Shown one piece after another: positions 17,073 to 27,593 of a stretch of DNA of 64,000 nt (positions within the stretch are counted from its first letter, which is position 1; each line of letters opens with the position of its first letter). Made by a program: the position numbers and the translations under genes. The notes beneath the pieces were generated by a model, which was not told the origin of the DNA, ran no database searches, and saw nothing but the letters and a program-made list of their open reading frames with translations. Source of the DNA: Bacteroidales bacterium (GTDB taxonomy: Bacteria > Bacteroidota > Bacteroidia > Bacteroidales > M50B96); contig JAGYLP010000003.1 of assembly GCA_018401015.1 (NCBI GenBank), positions 1 through 64,000 on the forward strand. The letters are read 5' to 3'.

Positions 17073-19967
17073 CTAAGGCTTGAAAAGAACTTTCTTTTTC
17101 ACTTCGATAATTTCCCCAAACTTAGCTAATTCATCCATGTCGATACGTTTCTTATCTCCTACAATGGTTATGACGATGGGGTTATCTTTGAGGTGTTTAT
17201 CATGAAACTGACGGATGTCGTCGAATTCCAATTCACGATAAGCATTTTGCAAAAACTCGTAAGGATCTTGCTGATAACCGCGACGGCGGAGATCTTCAAT
17301 CCAGGAAATTTTATACCGGAAATCGGGCTTTCGCATCTGACCACTGTAATACAAATAATCGCGAATCATGTTCATGCGTTCGGGTTTTTGCGGCATAACT
17401 TGCAATAAATCGGTATACACTTTAATTGCTTCGAGGGTTTTATCGGCTTGTGTTCCGACGTATCCGAGGTAAGTATTTTTCCCTCCACTCACTCGAGGCG
17501 ATTGCATTGAACCGGAGGCCGCATAGGATAAAGAACGGAATTCACGAATTTCTTGCATGACGATTCCTGAAAAGGATCCTCCGAAGTAGGTATTAAAAGC
17601 ATCCTGAGCAGCTCGATCCTCGAGTTGGAAGTCTTCGCCCATGACATAAAAATGGATATTGCTTTGAAGCGCTTTTTTATCGTTCACAAAAAAGATGGTC
17701 GGCTTAGCATAGGATTTAAAAGCCTGGGTAAAGTATGGTTGAGGCTTACTTATTTTCTCAGGAGTTTTAGATGAACGCTTTAATAAGTTCACGGCTTCGT
17801 GCGATGGGAGAGCCGAGACCAATTGATAGTTAACCGGGAAGGATTTGAGGGTATCGAGTAAACTCGACAAGTAATCTGCATCGATTTTTTTGATTTCTTT
17901 TTTGGTCAATCGATCGAGGAAAACCGATTGTTCGCCGTGGACTACGTATTCAAGAAGAGCATTCGACACAGCACGTGGAGTTGCATCTTCCATTTTCCGA
18001 TTCAAAGCTTCTTCCTCCCAAATCTTTTTCACGGCTATTTTATCGAACTGGGCGCCGTTAAGCATATCGAGATAAAGGCTAACTACTTGAGCGAGATTTT
18101 TATCCGGACCGGTAAAATGCCACTCAAAGAAATTATCATTGCTGGTAGTATAGAAACTGGTACCGGTATTGGCAAAGGCTGTTTTCAGTTCCAGAGGGGA
18201 ATGTTTTCGGGTTCCAGCATAGGTCAATGCTGTCGATAAAGCAAAAAGGCCCGGTAAGGATTGCTCACCGACTTGGAATTGAACTTTAAACGAGAAGATG
18301 TCGTTAACCGGATTTTTAACATACTGTAGCTTTGCATTTTTATTGACTGCCAGGATTTCGACTTCGCTTTCCAAATCGACTGGTTGATATTCGAAAGCCG
18401 GTTGTTCCATGGCTTGCAGCGCATTCACATAATCGGACTGAGCATCGCGATTAGAAATGATGGGCTCATAACCTGGTTTCTCGATCTTTTCGGTTTTGGC
18501 TTTACCCATTTTGGAATAGAATGCGAGGTAATTTTCGCCATAATACTGATTTGCTGCACGAACTACATCGTCCTTGGTGATGGCCATAATCCTTTTCGGA
18601 TAATCGAATACCTGCTCCAATCGTTGCCCTGTAACAAAAGCTTCGGCCATTAGCATAGCCCGTTGGTTTCCATTTTCCAACCCAAGTTGAAAGTCGCGGT
18701 ATTTTTCCAGTTTTAAGGATTCCAACAGAGCTTCATCAAACTTTCCTGCTTTGAGTGAATCCAATTGTTCCAGCACTATTTTCTCACCTTTCTTAAGGGA
18801 TTGACCAATAATTTTAGGAATGAAGATAAAATAGGAGGCACCGTGGTCGAGATAAGGCATATCCACAACCATTGCAGCAAGTATATCGTTGTTCAGAATT
18901 GTCCGGTCGAGTAGTCCATTTTGACCGGAGTTACTCAAGACCCCGTTTGCTAAATCGACCGCTAGTTTGTCGGGATGCAGTTTAGGGACTGTTCTAAAGC
19001 CGAGGATACCCAGCTTAATGGGGGAATACCGACCACTTTCGAACTCTCGTCCATCGAAGGACTCCTCAGCAACCACGTGTTTTTCTGGCACTTTACCCGA
19101 TTTCAAACGACCGAATTTCTCTTCAATTACCGGTCGGATAGTTTGCACATCGAAATCGCCCACTAAGATGAGTGCCATGTTGTTAGCAACGTAGTAGGTT
19201 CGATAAAAGTCGATCATTTTCGAAAGTTGAGGATTCTTCAAATGCTCGATGCTACCGATGGTGGTTTGTTGACCGTAGGGATGATTTTTAAAGAAGGACT
19301 TATTGAATGTTTCGAGGAGCACCGAAAAGAACTCGTCGGAGTACATATTTTTTTCTTCGTAAACTACTTCGAGTTCGGCCTGAAATCCTCTAAAAACCGG
19401 TTCGATAAACCGATGGCTATACACTTCGAGCCATTTTTCGATTTGTCCGGGAGGAAAAGAATTAAAGTAATAGGTTGCATCGGGAGCAGTTCCTGCATTT
19501 AGGTTTGTTCCTCCCATTTGCATGAGCAAGCTCCACAATTCGTTATTGATTACGAATTCATTCGCTTTGAGCGAAACACGGTTTATCTCTTTCTGAATGT
19601 CGCTTCTGAGCGCTTCGTCCTTGGTCGCGGCAAGGTCGTCGTAGAGTTGGATGATGGTATCCAAATAAGGTTTTTCTGCCTCCCAATTCGTGGTCCCAAT
19701 TTCCTGTGTTCCTTTAAAGAGCATGTGTTCCATGTAGTGAGCCAGCCCGGTTGCGGTGGAGGGATCATCTTTTGCACCGGCTTTTACGACCACCATGCCA
19801 AAAACCTCCTTTTGCGATGGGTCGGGTTGGAGAAAAACGCTGAGTCCGTTTTGAAGTTGAAACTGGCTAATATTCTGCTGAGCCAAAAGCGGCGACGCCA
19901 TTAAGAAGAGAAGGAAGAAACTAACCGTGTTTCGCTGAAAGCGAATGAATGTACGAATCATAATCAT
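17073..19967 (-). CDS. M16 family zinc metalloprotease, exported
   Basis: This 964-residue insulinase/pitrilysin-type protease has a signal peptide (about residues 1-30, ASPLLAQQ) that places it in the periplasm or outer envelope. The inverted zinc motif HYMEH is intact (His77, Glu80, His81), with the family's downstream acidic YEEKN segment at about 203-207. The chain has the full duplicated M16 layout, active N-terminal half and inactive C-terminal half (PAFEYQPVDLESE onward), and it carries a helical insertion at about 100-145. Expected role: degradation of peptides generated outside the inner membrane. ATG at 19967, with a second in-frame ATG at 19961. It is followed 59 bp later by the BatA-type gene. 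Confidence 0.92.
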   Translation of the reverse strand: MIMIRTFIRFQRNTVSFFLLFLMASPLLAQQNISQFQLQNGLSVFLQPDPSQKEVFGMVVVKAGAKDDPSTATGLAHYMEHMLFKGTQEIGTTNWEAEKPYLDTIIQLYDDLAATKDEALRSDIQKEINRVSLKANEFVINNELWSLLMQMGGTNLNAGTAPDATYYFNSFPPGQIEKWLEVYSHRFIEPVFRGFQAELEVVYEEKNMYSDEFFSVLLETFNKSFFKNHPYGQQTTIGSIEHLKNPQLSKMIDFYRTYYVANNMALILVGDFDVQTIRPVIEEKFGRLKSGKVPEKHVVAEESFDGREFESGRYSPIKLGILGFRTVPKLHPDKLAVDLANGVLSNSGQNGLLDRTILNNDILAAMVVDMPYLDHGASYFIFIPKIIGQSLKKGEKIVLEQLDSLKAGKFDEALLESLKLEKYRDFQLGLENGNQRAMLMAEAFVTGQRLEQVFDYPKRIMAITKDDVVRAANQYYGENYLAFYSKMGKAKTEKIEKPGYEPIISNRDAQSDYVNALQAMEQPAFEYQPVDLESEVEILAVNKNAKLQYVKNPVNDIFSFKVQFQVGEQSLPGLFALSTALTYAGTRKHSPLELKTAFANTGTSFYTTSNDNFFEWHFTGPDKNLAQVVSLYLDMLNGAQFDKIAVKKIWEEEALNRKMEDATPRAVSNALLEYVVHGEQSVFLDRLTKKEIKKIDADYLSSLLDTLKSFPVNYQLVSALPSHEAVNLLKRSSKTPEKISKPQPYFTQAFKSYAKPTIFFVNDKKALQSNIHFYVMGEDFQLEDRAAQDAFNTYFGGSFSGIVMQEIREFRSLSYAASGSMQSPRVSGGKNTYLGYVGTQADKTLEAIKVYTDLLQVMPQKPERMNMIRDYLYYSGQMRKPDFRYKISWIEDLRRRGYQQDPYEFLQNAYRELEFDDIRQFHDKHLKDNPIVITIVGDKKRIDMDELAKFGEIIEVKKKVLFKP

Positions 19968-20006
19968 CTTGTTTATGTTAAGCGTTGGTATCCCAAATAA
20001 ATGCGG

Positions 20007-20036
20007 AAACTGATTCCGGGAAAGGGGAATCAGTTT
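20007..20036. terminator. Hairpin terminator after the C25 protease operon
   Basis: An 11-bp stem (AAACTGATTCC at 20007-20017 with its complement at 20026-20036) has an 8-nt loop and a T tract on the plus strand and A/T-rich flanks on the minus strand. It sits in the 142-bp gap between the C25 operon end (20110) and the M16 start (19967), as expected for the minus-strand transcript. Confidence 0.6.
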
Positions 20037-20058
20037 TTGCGAATCATAACGCAGGCTA

Positions 20059-20093
20059 CCGGAAAAATGTTACACATAACGACAATTTTCCGG
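20059..20093. terminator. Second hairpin downstream of the C25 operon
   Basis: Perfect 8-bp arms CCGGAAAA (20059-20066) and TTTTCCGG (20086-20093) enclose a 19-nt loop, just past the C25 stop at 20110. It may form a tandem terminator with the hairpin at 20007-20036. Confidence 0.4.
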
Positions 20094-20109
20094 GGCCTGG
20101 TGTTTTCAA

Positions 20110-23100
20110 TTATTTCATTTTCACTACGGGGAATGACAGAACGGTTTCTTGCGATTTCCATTGCAAACGATACGAACCGGCTGGCAGATCCGATAAGGAA
20201 AGAGTGATTTGCCTGGTCGAATGGAGTTCTATGCTACGTATCAATTGCCCACTAATCGAATAAAGCGACAAGCTCCCGGTTCCTGAATCCGGTGGCAATT
20301 GAACGTGCAATTGGTCTTTACTAGGATTCGGATAAGCAAAAAAGGATAGTTCTTTTTCCCATTCAGCCACGTGTACCGGATCATATACCCGTATTACAAA
20401 GGAATATTCCGGTGAGCTTAAAGTACCATCATCAACTTGGAAGACCACTTGATGGAAACCGGTATCGCTCAACATGGGTGTCCCTTCGAGTTGGATACTC
20501 CAGTTTACCGCATTGGACCATTGTAAGAAGGCCGGTGCATCAACCAGATTATACGAAAGAGCATCGTTCGGATTGGGATCAAAAGCTTCGAGTGGAAGCA
20601 TAAAATACTCACCGGCAGCAAGTTCAAACGTATCCAAACTGCTTAAAAGATAGGGAGCATAGTTAACCTCCATCGCAGGAAACTGGATAAAATCGATCCA
20701 GGCTGCATCCTGACCACCTACATAATAAGCATCTTTTTCGTACACCCATTTGAGGGTGTGCGTGCCAGCCGAGATAGGGAAAGCCTCACGGCTCCAATCG
20801 ATTTCTCCTGCCCATTTTCCCATCGAATTGTTATCAATAAAGAACTCGAGAAAATCGTAATAATCCCAACCTTCCGGCTCGCAGCTCACTTTTTTATAAA
20901 AAGAAATCGAATCGGCAGCCAGCACATCGATGCTAATTTCGAGCACCGAACTAGCACTTGCCGGAATAATAGCACTACGAGCAGAATGAGTGCCTTCAAA
21001 AGAGTTATTCGATACAATTACCCAGGGGTAACTTATTGAGTTGTTCCAAGCATAAGACTGAAAATGATTCAATTCCCAATCCTCCACGATTAAGCCTATT
21101 TCCTCAATAATGCTTAGTTCGGCGGAGTAATGTCCTGCCTGTGCAAAAACCTGAAATTCAGCTGCTATTCCAGCAGGAGCACTCGAATGAACGCTAAAGC
21201 TAAAGTGATGCTGAACAGTACCGGCAGCATTTAAGGAAGTGATTTGAAAACTGGAATCAATTAAATCGACATAGGGAGAAGAGCAAGTAATCGACAAATC
21301 GATATCGGCTGTTCCTGCTTCTCCTAAATTTTGGGTTTCTATGGTGAAATGAATGGTTTCACCCGGATCAATCCGACCATTATCGACCACAGGATTCAGC
21401 TCTTCCAAGCCCAGATTTGAAAGCGATAATTCCGGGGCATAAATCGGAATCGTTAAAAAGCTTGTCCAGGTATTGAGAGAATCGTCGGTTAATTCGAGCT
21501 GAAAAGCAGCCTGATGCATATTGGGAACACTATCGGATATTTGAACGGTGAAAATGGCATTGACTAGGACCGTTTGCGCGCTATCAATATTTCCAAAAAC
21601 GTAGGTATCGTTCAAAATATCGACATGAAGATCGCTGGAGCTAAGGACACCTACAACACCGGAGGCCATTTCGACCCCAACGTTTTCGAGTTGTACATTG
21701 AGTTGAATACTGGAATTATACTCAGCAATGGTTGATGGCATACCAGAACCTAAATCGACTGAATAGGTATTCAAACTTACATAGGGACCTTCGTTTGGAA
21801 CTACATCGAAACTACCCACGTAGGGGACATAATTATAGGCTGTTACCGTGATGGTGTAGGACTGAATAGACGAAAGTGCCGGGAATGAAACCAGTGCCAC
21901 TCCATTTTGGACGATCGCTGTTCCCAGAATTTCCCCTCCAGCCGTTAAGGCAACGAGCGCTCCTTCTACATTTACTTGTACGGCAAAACTCGTGGCTCCG
22001 ATAAAAGCGACGGGGTCGTGCGAAGCAATCATGCTCTGCGGCGTTGCAGTTCGTAGCATTACCGAGGGGTCGCCAAAACAAGTCCAGGTATCGGTCATTG
22101 GGAAACCTTGGTTTCCGTAGGCATCGTTCATGTGCATGCAACCATGCATACTTACGCCTCCAAAGCTGCGTTTGATATTGTTGCTGAAGGATTCAACCAG
22201 AATATCGACCATTTCATCCTGACCAGCCATGGGAGGATTCCAAGACTGATTGATAGTTGACATGAGGGTAGCAATGGCACCTGCTGGTTCATTGTTATGT
22301 TGCGAACGAGTCCAGGCCTCGCCAAAACATGTATTTCCCACAAAATTTCCGTTTACACAAGCTACGGCCCAAACGAAAGGGAGTTTACCCGTATTGCTTA
22401 GGTTATCGACATGCGTGTTGGATAATCCGGAGGTAGAGAAAGAAGTAGTGCTACCGTGGCCGGTATAAAGTATCACTCCCGAGGCAGTATTCACCTGATT
22501 GGCAACCATCGTCGAAGTGGGATCTCCAGCTGCATCCAGTCCCCCTTGGGAGCCTTCGAAAAATTCAGAAGCAGTAGAATAATGATAAGCCAGCAACTTA
22601 TTTTGCATCACTCGCATGTGTTGATAATCGTATTCTTGGTCGTCGCCAGGCCCTTCTTGAGAAGCAATTCCCAACGCATGTTCATAATGACTTCCGACAA
22701 CCGGATTTAATTCATAATCGATTACCCGGTCCACCATGGTTTGAGCATCGGCTACCGTTTCGGCCGAAAAACGACCTACAAAAACATCGGGATAGGAATC
22801 ATTTCCGACTAAATAACCAAAGGCATTGTCGGAATGGCCACTAGCTAAAGTATTGGTCGGGACAAAATTCGCATCGCCAACCAGCAAGAGATAAGTGAGG
22901 TTGTGGTTGGTATAAAAATCAGCGATATAAGAATTGATGGCGGCTAGATTACCTATTTGGGTTACATCGACCATGGTAGTCGGCATCCCGCGCTGAATTT
23001 TCCAGCTAACAAAAGGTTGCATCACTTCCCAGAAATTTGGATGGCAAATGATGAGCATTTCGCCATCCTCAGGCACCACGGTGTATTTGGCTGATGGATA

Positions 23101-23793
23101 ATTGATGAATTGCTGCTCGTAAATAGCTTCAAACTCCGAAGTAGATTTTGAACCATCGCGACGACTGAGCAGCGGGTTGACCGGAGTTTCATCTACCTCG
23201 ACTAAACGAATACTTATTTCGCGATATATGCGAAGGGTTTCACTCACCGGATTGTACTGCAAGGGGTAAAAATAAGTATTCAAACCGCGCTCTTCGCGAA
23301 TGACAAAAGGATCGGAAAGGTCGGCCAGTTCGCCGGGAAAAAATTCGTTCTTCTGATAAGCCGGTCCAAATTCATAAGCGATTTGCGAAGGCAGAATGTC
23401 GCGAGTCAGATTCCCTTTGGAAGGAGCCAGCTTCACCTGATTCAACTCAAGATAGTCCGAACCGATTACTTCAACCGTGTATTGGGCAGTTGGATCGATC
23501 CGTAAGGAAGCGAAGACCCGTTCAAGATCGGGCGACTTTGCGGCGAGCAAGGGATATCCATCGGGCAAATGAGGAAGTAAATAGGTGGTTTGATTGATAG
23601 AAACTTCTTCAAAAGACCAGGCTCCCAGTTCCATGGTCAATTCGATTCCATGATCGGTTTCGACATACTGAATACTAGTTTGAGGATTTTCTTCCTCGTT
23701 AAGGAAGTTCCAGTTTTGCGTATCGGCTAATGCGAAACTCGAATAAGTTAAAAAACTTAGGATGAATAAGAATAAACGAAGCGGTTGATGCAT
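20110..23793 (-). CDS. C25 family (gingipain-type) cysteine protease, T9SS type A
   Basis: This 1227-residue secreted protease has a signal peptide (residues 1-23) and a gingipain-like propeptide (about 25-235). The C25 catalytic domain (about 240-590) has the catalytic His446 in LYTGHGSTTSF and Cys479 in AVACVNGNF, 33 residues apart as in gingipains. Ig-like domains follow (about 600-900), then a jelly-roll/MAM-like carbohydrate- or protein-binding module (about 905-1055, with VSCEPEGWDYYDFLEFFID) and a cadherin-like repeat. A type A T9SS domain (FFAYPNPSKDQLHV to the end) closes the protein. It should be an extracellular endopeptidase with unknown P1 preference. The second gene of the pair, it starts 11 bp after its paralogue. 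It is not PorU, the T9SS sortase, because it carries a cargo sorting domain. Confidence 0.93.
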   Translation of the reverse strand: MHQPLRLFLFILSFLTYSSFALADTQNWNFLNEEENPQTSIQYVETDHGIELTMELGAWSFEEVSINQTTYLLPHLPDGYPLLAAKSPDLERVFASLRIDPTAQYTVEVIGSDYLELNQVKLAPSKGNLTRDILPSQIAYEFGPAYQKNEFFPGELADLSDPFVIREERGLNTYFYPLQYNPVSETLRIYREISIRLVEVDETPVNPLLSRRDGSKSTSEFEAIYEQQFINYPSAKYTVVPEDGEMLIICHPNFWEVMQPFVSWKIQRGMPTTMVDVTQIGNLAAINSYIADFYTNHNLTYLLLVGDANFVPTNTLASGHSDNAFGYLVGNDSYPDVFVGRFSAETVADAQTMVDRVIDYELNPVVGSHYEHALGIASQEGPGDDQEYDYQHMRVMQNKLLAYHYSTASEFFEGSQGGLDAAGDPTSTMVANQVNTASGVILYTGHGSTTSFSTSGLSNTHVDNLSNTGKLPFVWAVACVNGNFVGNTCFGEAWTRSQHNNEPAGAIATLMSTINQSWNPPMAGQDEMVDILVESFSNNIKRSFGGVSMHGCMHMNDAYGNQGFPMTDTWTCFGDPSVMLRTATPQSMIASHDPVAFIGATSFAVQVNVEGALVALTAGGEILGTAIVQNGVALVSFPALSSIQSYTITVTAYNYVPYVGSFDVVPNEGPYVSLNTYSVDLGSGMPSTIAEYNSSIQLNVQLENVGVEMASGVVGVLSSSDLHVDILNDTYVFGNIDSAQTVLVNAIFTVQISDSVPNMHQAAFQLELTDDSLNTWTSFLTIPIYAPELSLSNLGLEELNPVVDNGRIDPGETIHFTIETQNLGEAGTADIDLSITCSSPYVDLIDSSFQITSLNAAGTVQHHFSFSVHSSAPAGIAAEFQVFAQAGHYSAELSIIEEIGLIVEDWELNHFQSYAWNNSISYPWVIVSNNSFEGTHSARSAIIPASASSVLEISIDVLAADSISFYKKVSCEPEGWDYYDFLEFFIDNNSMGKWAGEIDWSREAFPISAGTHTLKWVYEKDAYYVGGQDAAWIDFIQFPAMEVNYAPYLLSSLDTFELAAGEYFMLPLEAFDPNPNDALSYNLVDAPAFLQWSNAVNWSIQLEGTPMLSDTGFHQVVFQVDDGTLSSPEYSFVIRVYDPVHVAEWEKELSFFAYPNPSKDQLHVQLPPDSGTGSLSLYSISGQLIRSIELHSTRQITLSLSDLPAGSYRLQWKSQETVLSFPVVKMK

Positions 23794-23804
23794 AATGATG
23801 AAGA

Positions 23805-26800
23805 TTATTGCTTAATAAAAGGAATTTTTGTCGTGGATTTTTCAGTCTCCAGTTCAATAAAATAGAGGCCCGAAACTAAGAATTCTACACTCAATTGAAT
23901 GGATTGATTCGAAGGTATCGACTCACTATAAAGCGTTTTATCGATTTGTTGACCTTGAGCATTAAATACCCTGAGAAGAGGTGACTTAATCGAGGAATTT
24001 TCCCAATTTATTTGGAGTGAATGGCTTGCGGGATTTGGAAATACCGAAGCTTGAATCGCAGGTTGATCAGCGATTGCATTATTATCTTTCACTTGTAAAA
24101 CAAAGTATTGCGAGGCCATTGCTTTTCCGTCGCTAACGTAGGATACGACCCAATGATTTCCAAGATCAATCCATCCGGGAGTTCCGTCGAGGCTTAGGGT
24201 CTGAAGAGTTTGGGTCCCTGGTTGCAGGAAGGCAGGCTTCATGCTAAAACCCATCTCAAGGTCATCCTGATCCGCATCGCTGGCCGCGAGTTCATAGTGA
24301 TAGGAATCGCCCGTCCATACAATGGTATCGGGGACCGAAGTAATATGTGGGGGAGTGTTGCTAACCCATTCGGTAAGAGGAGGGAACACCACCTTATCGA
24401 TAATCGCAAGATCCTGACCTTCTACGACATAACCATCTTTTTGATACACCCATTTCAAATTATGCGTGCCCTGAGTAATAGGAAAAGCTGCACGTTCCCA
24501 ATCTATTTCGCCAGCCCACTTTCCTTTTGACACATTATCGATAAAAAATTCGAGGTAATCGTAGTAAGCCCATCCTTGCGGTTCGCAGGAGACGAAATAA
24601 TGAAATGAGATCGAATCGTTTTGAGCAACATCAATGGTAAGTTCCAAACTGGTGCTTTGATTATTGCTGATATCGCCTGAGCGGGCAGCAAAACTTCCAT
24701 CGACAAATTCAGAGTCCTGAATCGTCCATGGAATTGGACTATCGTTTAGCCAAGCAAAGGATTCCATGGAGTTCGACTCCCAGTCTTCGACAATTTGCTG
24801 AATCCCTTCCGTTTGTTGAGCTGTTTTGGAATAGAAACCTGCATCGACATGAATGCTTAAATCAGCGATTGCATTTATGGGCGCTGTTGGGTCAATTTCG
24901 ATGAGCAACGAAAGCGTATCGCTGGAATTGACGGTCAAGTTATTTAGCGATTGTGGAGCTGAAATAACCGACAGATAGGGGCTTTGCGAATCGATGAATG
25001 TGATTGCTTCTGAATAGGTTGCATGACCAATATTCTTCACGAGGTAAGACACATAGGCTACCTCTCCGGCATCGAGGCGACCGTTTTGATTTCCGGGAGT
25101 ATCCAATACTTGCACTTCCTCGATGGATAGCAAAGGAGCATACAGGGTAAGATTTCCGTACGATTCCCAAGTATTACCTGCATTATCGCTAATGGTAAAA
25201 ACCAATTGAACCACCTGTTCATCGATAATTGAATCACCAATTTCTAGTTCGAAGGCATCAACCATATCGGCTGATTCCTGACTAAGCAGACCGGATAAGG
25301 AGGCAGATGACTGAGTAATGGTAACGGCTGCATCGGTGGAAGAACAAACGATGCTTAATCCAGTTGCATCGATTCCACCTAAATTCTGAAGTGTTGGAGT
25401 TAAATAAATGGTTTCGGAAAAATCGGCATATCCATTCTGATTACCGGTGGGATCCTGAATGCTGAGCGATTGGCAGGTAACATAGGGTGTATTGGCTGCA
25501 AACACTTGAATTTGTCCAACATGCGGCTGACGATTCTGTTTAGTAATAGTTATTTGATAGTCGCCCATTTCGGACAGAGGAGGAAAGGTTAAGTTGACCA
25601 GACCTCCGGAGCCGGCCATGGCAGCAGCAATTAGCATAGAATCTTTCGACAAGCCAATATAAGCATGTTCCTCTGTTTGGACGGCCAATTGCGTGGCTCC
25701 GAGCGGTAATCCGTTGGAATAAGTTGCGACTAAGGAAGTAGGTACACCTTGATAAATCGTCAAGGATGGATCGCCCATGAGGTGATAAATTTCCCAGTAG
25801 TATTTGACCAAACTCGAACCACCAGCCGTAACAGCAAGATTTCCGGCATATTGAATCTGACCATTGGTGATGTACCATTCACTGAGAGGCTCACCATTCA
25901 GGTGGAACATGGCATCGATAAATCCTATACCTGTTTGAGCATAGGTTGGATTAGCGGTAACCGTTCCGTGTCCTACGGAGAACCAAAAATCTTCGTTCCA
26001 ATAGGTATTGTTCGATCCACCGATGTACCCAATTGCCCCTTTTTTATTGGCACGGAGCACAGCTTCACCGAAGCACTCACTGTCGTCGAATTTTGAGGAA
26101 AGACAACAATTCCCGATCATGAGAGGGTATTGCGATACATTTTGTAAAGCAGGAACATGCGAGATAACAAAGGATGGATCGGCCCATCCGTCGGAATTAC
26201 AATGTGCCGTATAGTTGGCAAACCCTACCCCATTGCTAACATCCTGGCGAATTTGAGTGGCGCTTGAACCCGACGCTGGATACAAATAGGAATGCGTAGT
26301 AAAACCATTCGTGGTATTGAAATAGTTCGCGACAGCATAATTAATTTGTCCATTTCCGTGCGTTGGGGCATAACTGGCATCGACTCCGGCTACTAAGACA
26401 ACCTCGTTGAGAAAGGATGGATCCGGCATCAGGTATTTTTCATATTCCAGTGTCTTCTCTATTTGAGGTTGGAGTTGCGCTATGTTCTGAGCAGAAAAAC
26501 GACCATAATAGATGTCGGGGAAGTAATCGGAAGCTCCATCGTAACAGAAATAGTATAAATCGCTCACATGGCTACCGGCCGTTCCTGCAAAAGCAGGGAT
26601 TTGCTGCACATCGCCAACCAGCAGCACAAAACTGGGAGCAGGATTCGAAGGACTGGCCTGAGTGTAAAGATTGGAAAGGTAGCTTTGAATACTGGCAGTG
26701 GAAGTTCCAACATTCGGATCGTTGGTATAAGCAATTTGAACCTGAAACCCTTTTTGCGTTTTCCAGAGAATAAAAGGTTCTAAATCAGCGGCAAACATGG

Positions 26801-27581
26801 GATCCGAAATAATCTGATAAACAACCGGAGCTTGCGAAATCAGCTCTTTACTGGAACTTGAATAATTGATTAAGGTTTTAAAATTAGTCTCAAACGTGGG
26901 AGAAAAGTACTTGCGTTTGAGGGCCGAGGTTGTTGCATAATCTGCTCCGACAAAACGCACTTTAAACTTGAGAGAGCTAAGTACTTTGATCGTGCCTGTT
27001 TGAGGTTGATAAGCAAATGCTTGCACGGCCAACCGACCGAGGCCAACACCCCGCATCGTTCCAAGTGATTCGATTTCAATAATATCCTCGGCATAAAACT
27101 GATTCGATTCATAAATCGCATCATTACGATAGAACGTCAAATCATTTTCATCCTCATGTTTTCCGACGCTCGGTTGAACAGGAAATAACTCCATTCCAGG
27201 AAAATCGGAGGTCAACGAAACAAGTTCATAGGTTTGTTCAATAATTTCTATTTCCCAGCTTGCTTGAAAAGGAATTTCGAGCATTCGATGATAAGCAGGA
27301 AGTTCAGGATTCCCAATCGCGTTGGCATTGATCCCAAAGCCTGGAACTTGTAGTCGAAAATACGTATTTCCATTTCGCTCTAGCGTTTCCACTCCAAATT
27401 GGCTAATTGATTGCTCCACGATAAATCCTTCCGGACTAATGTCGGTAAGAATGAAAGCGTCGTGGGTTGGTTGAAGCGAATAAATATGTCGTGAGCCGGC
27501 TTGAGCCAGGAGAAAGGCTGGCAAGGCCAATAAGAAAAAAGCATTCAGAAACCATGCTCTTACCAAAAAAGATGTCTTCAT
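23805..27581 (-). CDS. C25 family (gingipain-type) cysteine protease, T9SS type A, paralogue
   Basis: This 1258-residue paralogue of the downstream protease has the same architecture. It has a signal peptide (about 1-26), a propeptide, and a catalytic domain (about 255-610) with His460 in NYTAHCNSDGW. The nucleophile is predicted as Cys493, the second Cys of IGNCCLSSKF, by its 33-residue spacing from the His. Ig-like domains follow (about 690-920), then the same jelly-roll module (EPQGWAYYDYLEFFID), a cadherin-like repeat, and a type A T9SS domain (ASVFPNPASHSLQINW to the end). The active-site surroundings differ clearly from the partner (HCNSDGW versus HGSTTSF), suggesting different specificity or an ancient duplication. 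ATG at 27581. It is first in a two-gene operon. The leader contains an interrupted inverted repeat at 27594-27644. Confidence 0.93.
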   Translation of the reverse strand: MKTSFLVRAWFLNAFFLLALPAFLLAQAGSRHIYSLQPTHDAFILTDISPEGFIVEQSISQFGVETLERNGNTYFRLQVPGFGINANAIGNPELPAYHRMLEIPFQASWEIEIIEQTYELVSLTSDFPGMELFPVQPSVGKHEDENDLTFYRNDAIYESNQFYAEDIIEIESLGTMRGVGLGRLAVQAFAYQPQTGTIKVLSSLKFKVRFVGADYATTSALKRKYFSPTFETNFKTLINYSSSSKELISQAPVVYQIISDPMFAADLEPFILWKTQKGFQVQIAYTNDPNVGTSTASIQSYLSNLYTQASPSNPAPSFVLLVGDVQQIPAFAGTAGSHVSDLYYFCYDGASDYFPDIYYGRFSAQNIAQLQPQIEKTLEYEKYLMPDPSFLNEVVLVAGVDASYAPTHGNGQINYAVANYFNTTNGFTTHSYLYPASGSSATQIRQDVSNGVGFANYTAHCNSDGWADPSFVISHVPALQNVSQYPLMIGNCCLSSKFDDSECFGEAVLRANKKGAIGYIGGSNNTYWNEDFWFSVGHGTVTANPTYAQTGIGFIDAMFHLNGEPLSEWYITNGQIQYAGNLAVTAGGSSLVKYYWEIYHLMGDPSLTIYQGVPTSLVATYSNGLPLGATQLAVQTEEHAYIGLSKDSMLIAAAMAGSGGLVNLTFPPLSEMGDYQITITKQNRQPHVGQIQVFAANTPYVTCQSLSIQDPTGNQNGYADFSETIYLTPTLQNLGGIDATGLSIVCSSTDAAVTITQSSASLSGLLSQESADMVDAFELEIGDSIIDEQVVQLVFTISDNAGNTWESYGNLTLYAPLLSIEEVQVLDTPGNQNGRLDAGEVAYVSYLVKNIGHATYSEAITFIDSQSPYLSVISAPQSLNNLTVNSSDTLSLLIEIDPTAPINAIADLSIHVDAGFYSKTAQQTEGIQQIVEDWESNSMESFAWLNDSPIPWTIQDSEFVDGSFAARSGDISNNQSTSLELTIDVAQNDSISFHYFVSCEPQGWAYYDYLEFFIDNVSKGKWAGEIDWERAAFPITQGTHNLKWVYQKDGYVVEGQDLAIIDKVVFPPLTEWVSNTPPHITSVPDTIVWTGDSYHYELAASDADQDDLEMGFSMKPAFLQPGTQTLQTLSLDGTPGWIDLGNHWVVSYVSDGKAMASQYFVLQVKDNNAIADQPAIQASVFPNPASHSLQINWENSSIKSPLLRVFNAQGQQIDKTLYSESIPSNQSIQLSVEFLVSGLYFIELETEKSTTKIPFIKQ

Positions 27582-27593
27582 ACAAGAAAGAAA

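Noticed and set aside
20110-27581. C25 genes as the T9SS sortase PorU
   Set aside because: Both carry C-terminal type A sorting domains and Ig/jelly-roll modules, so they are cargo; PorU lacks a cargo sorting domain.
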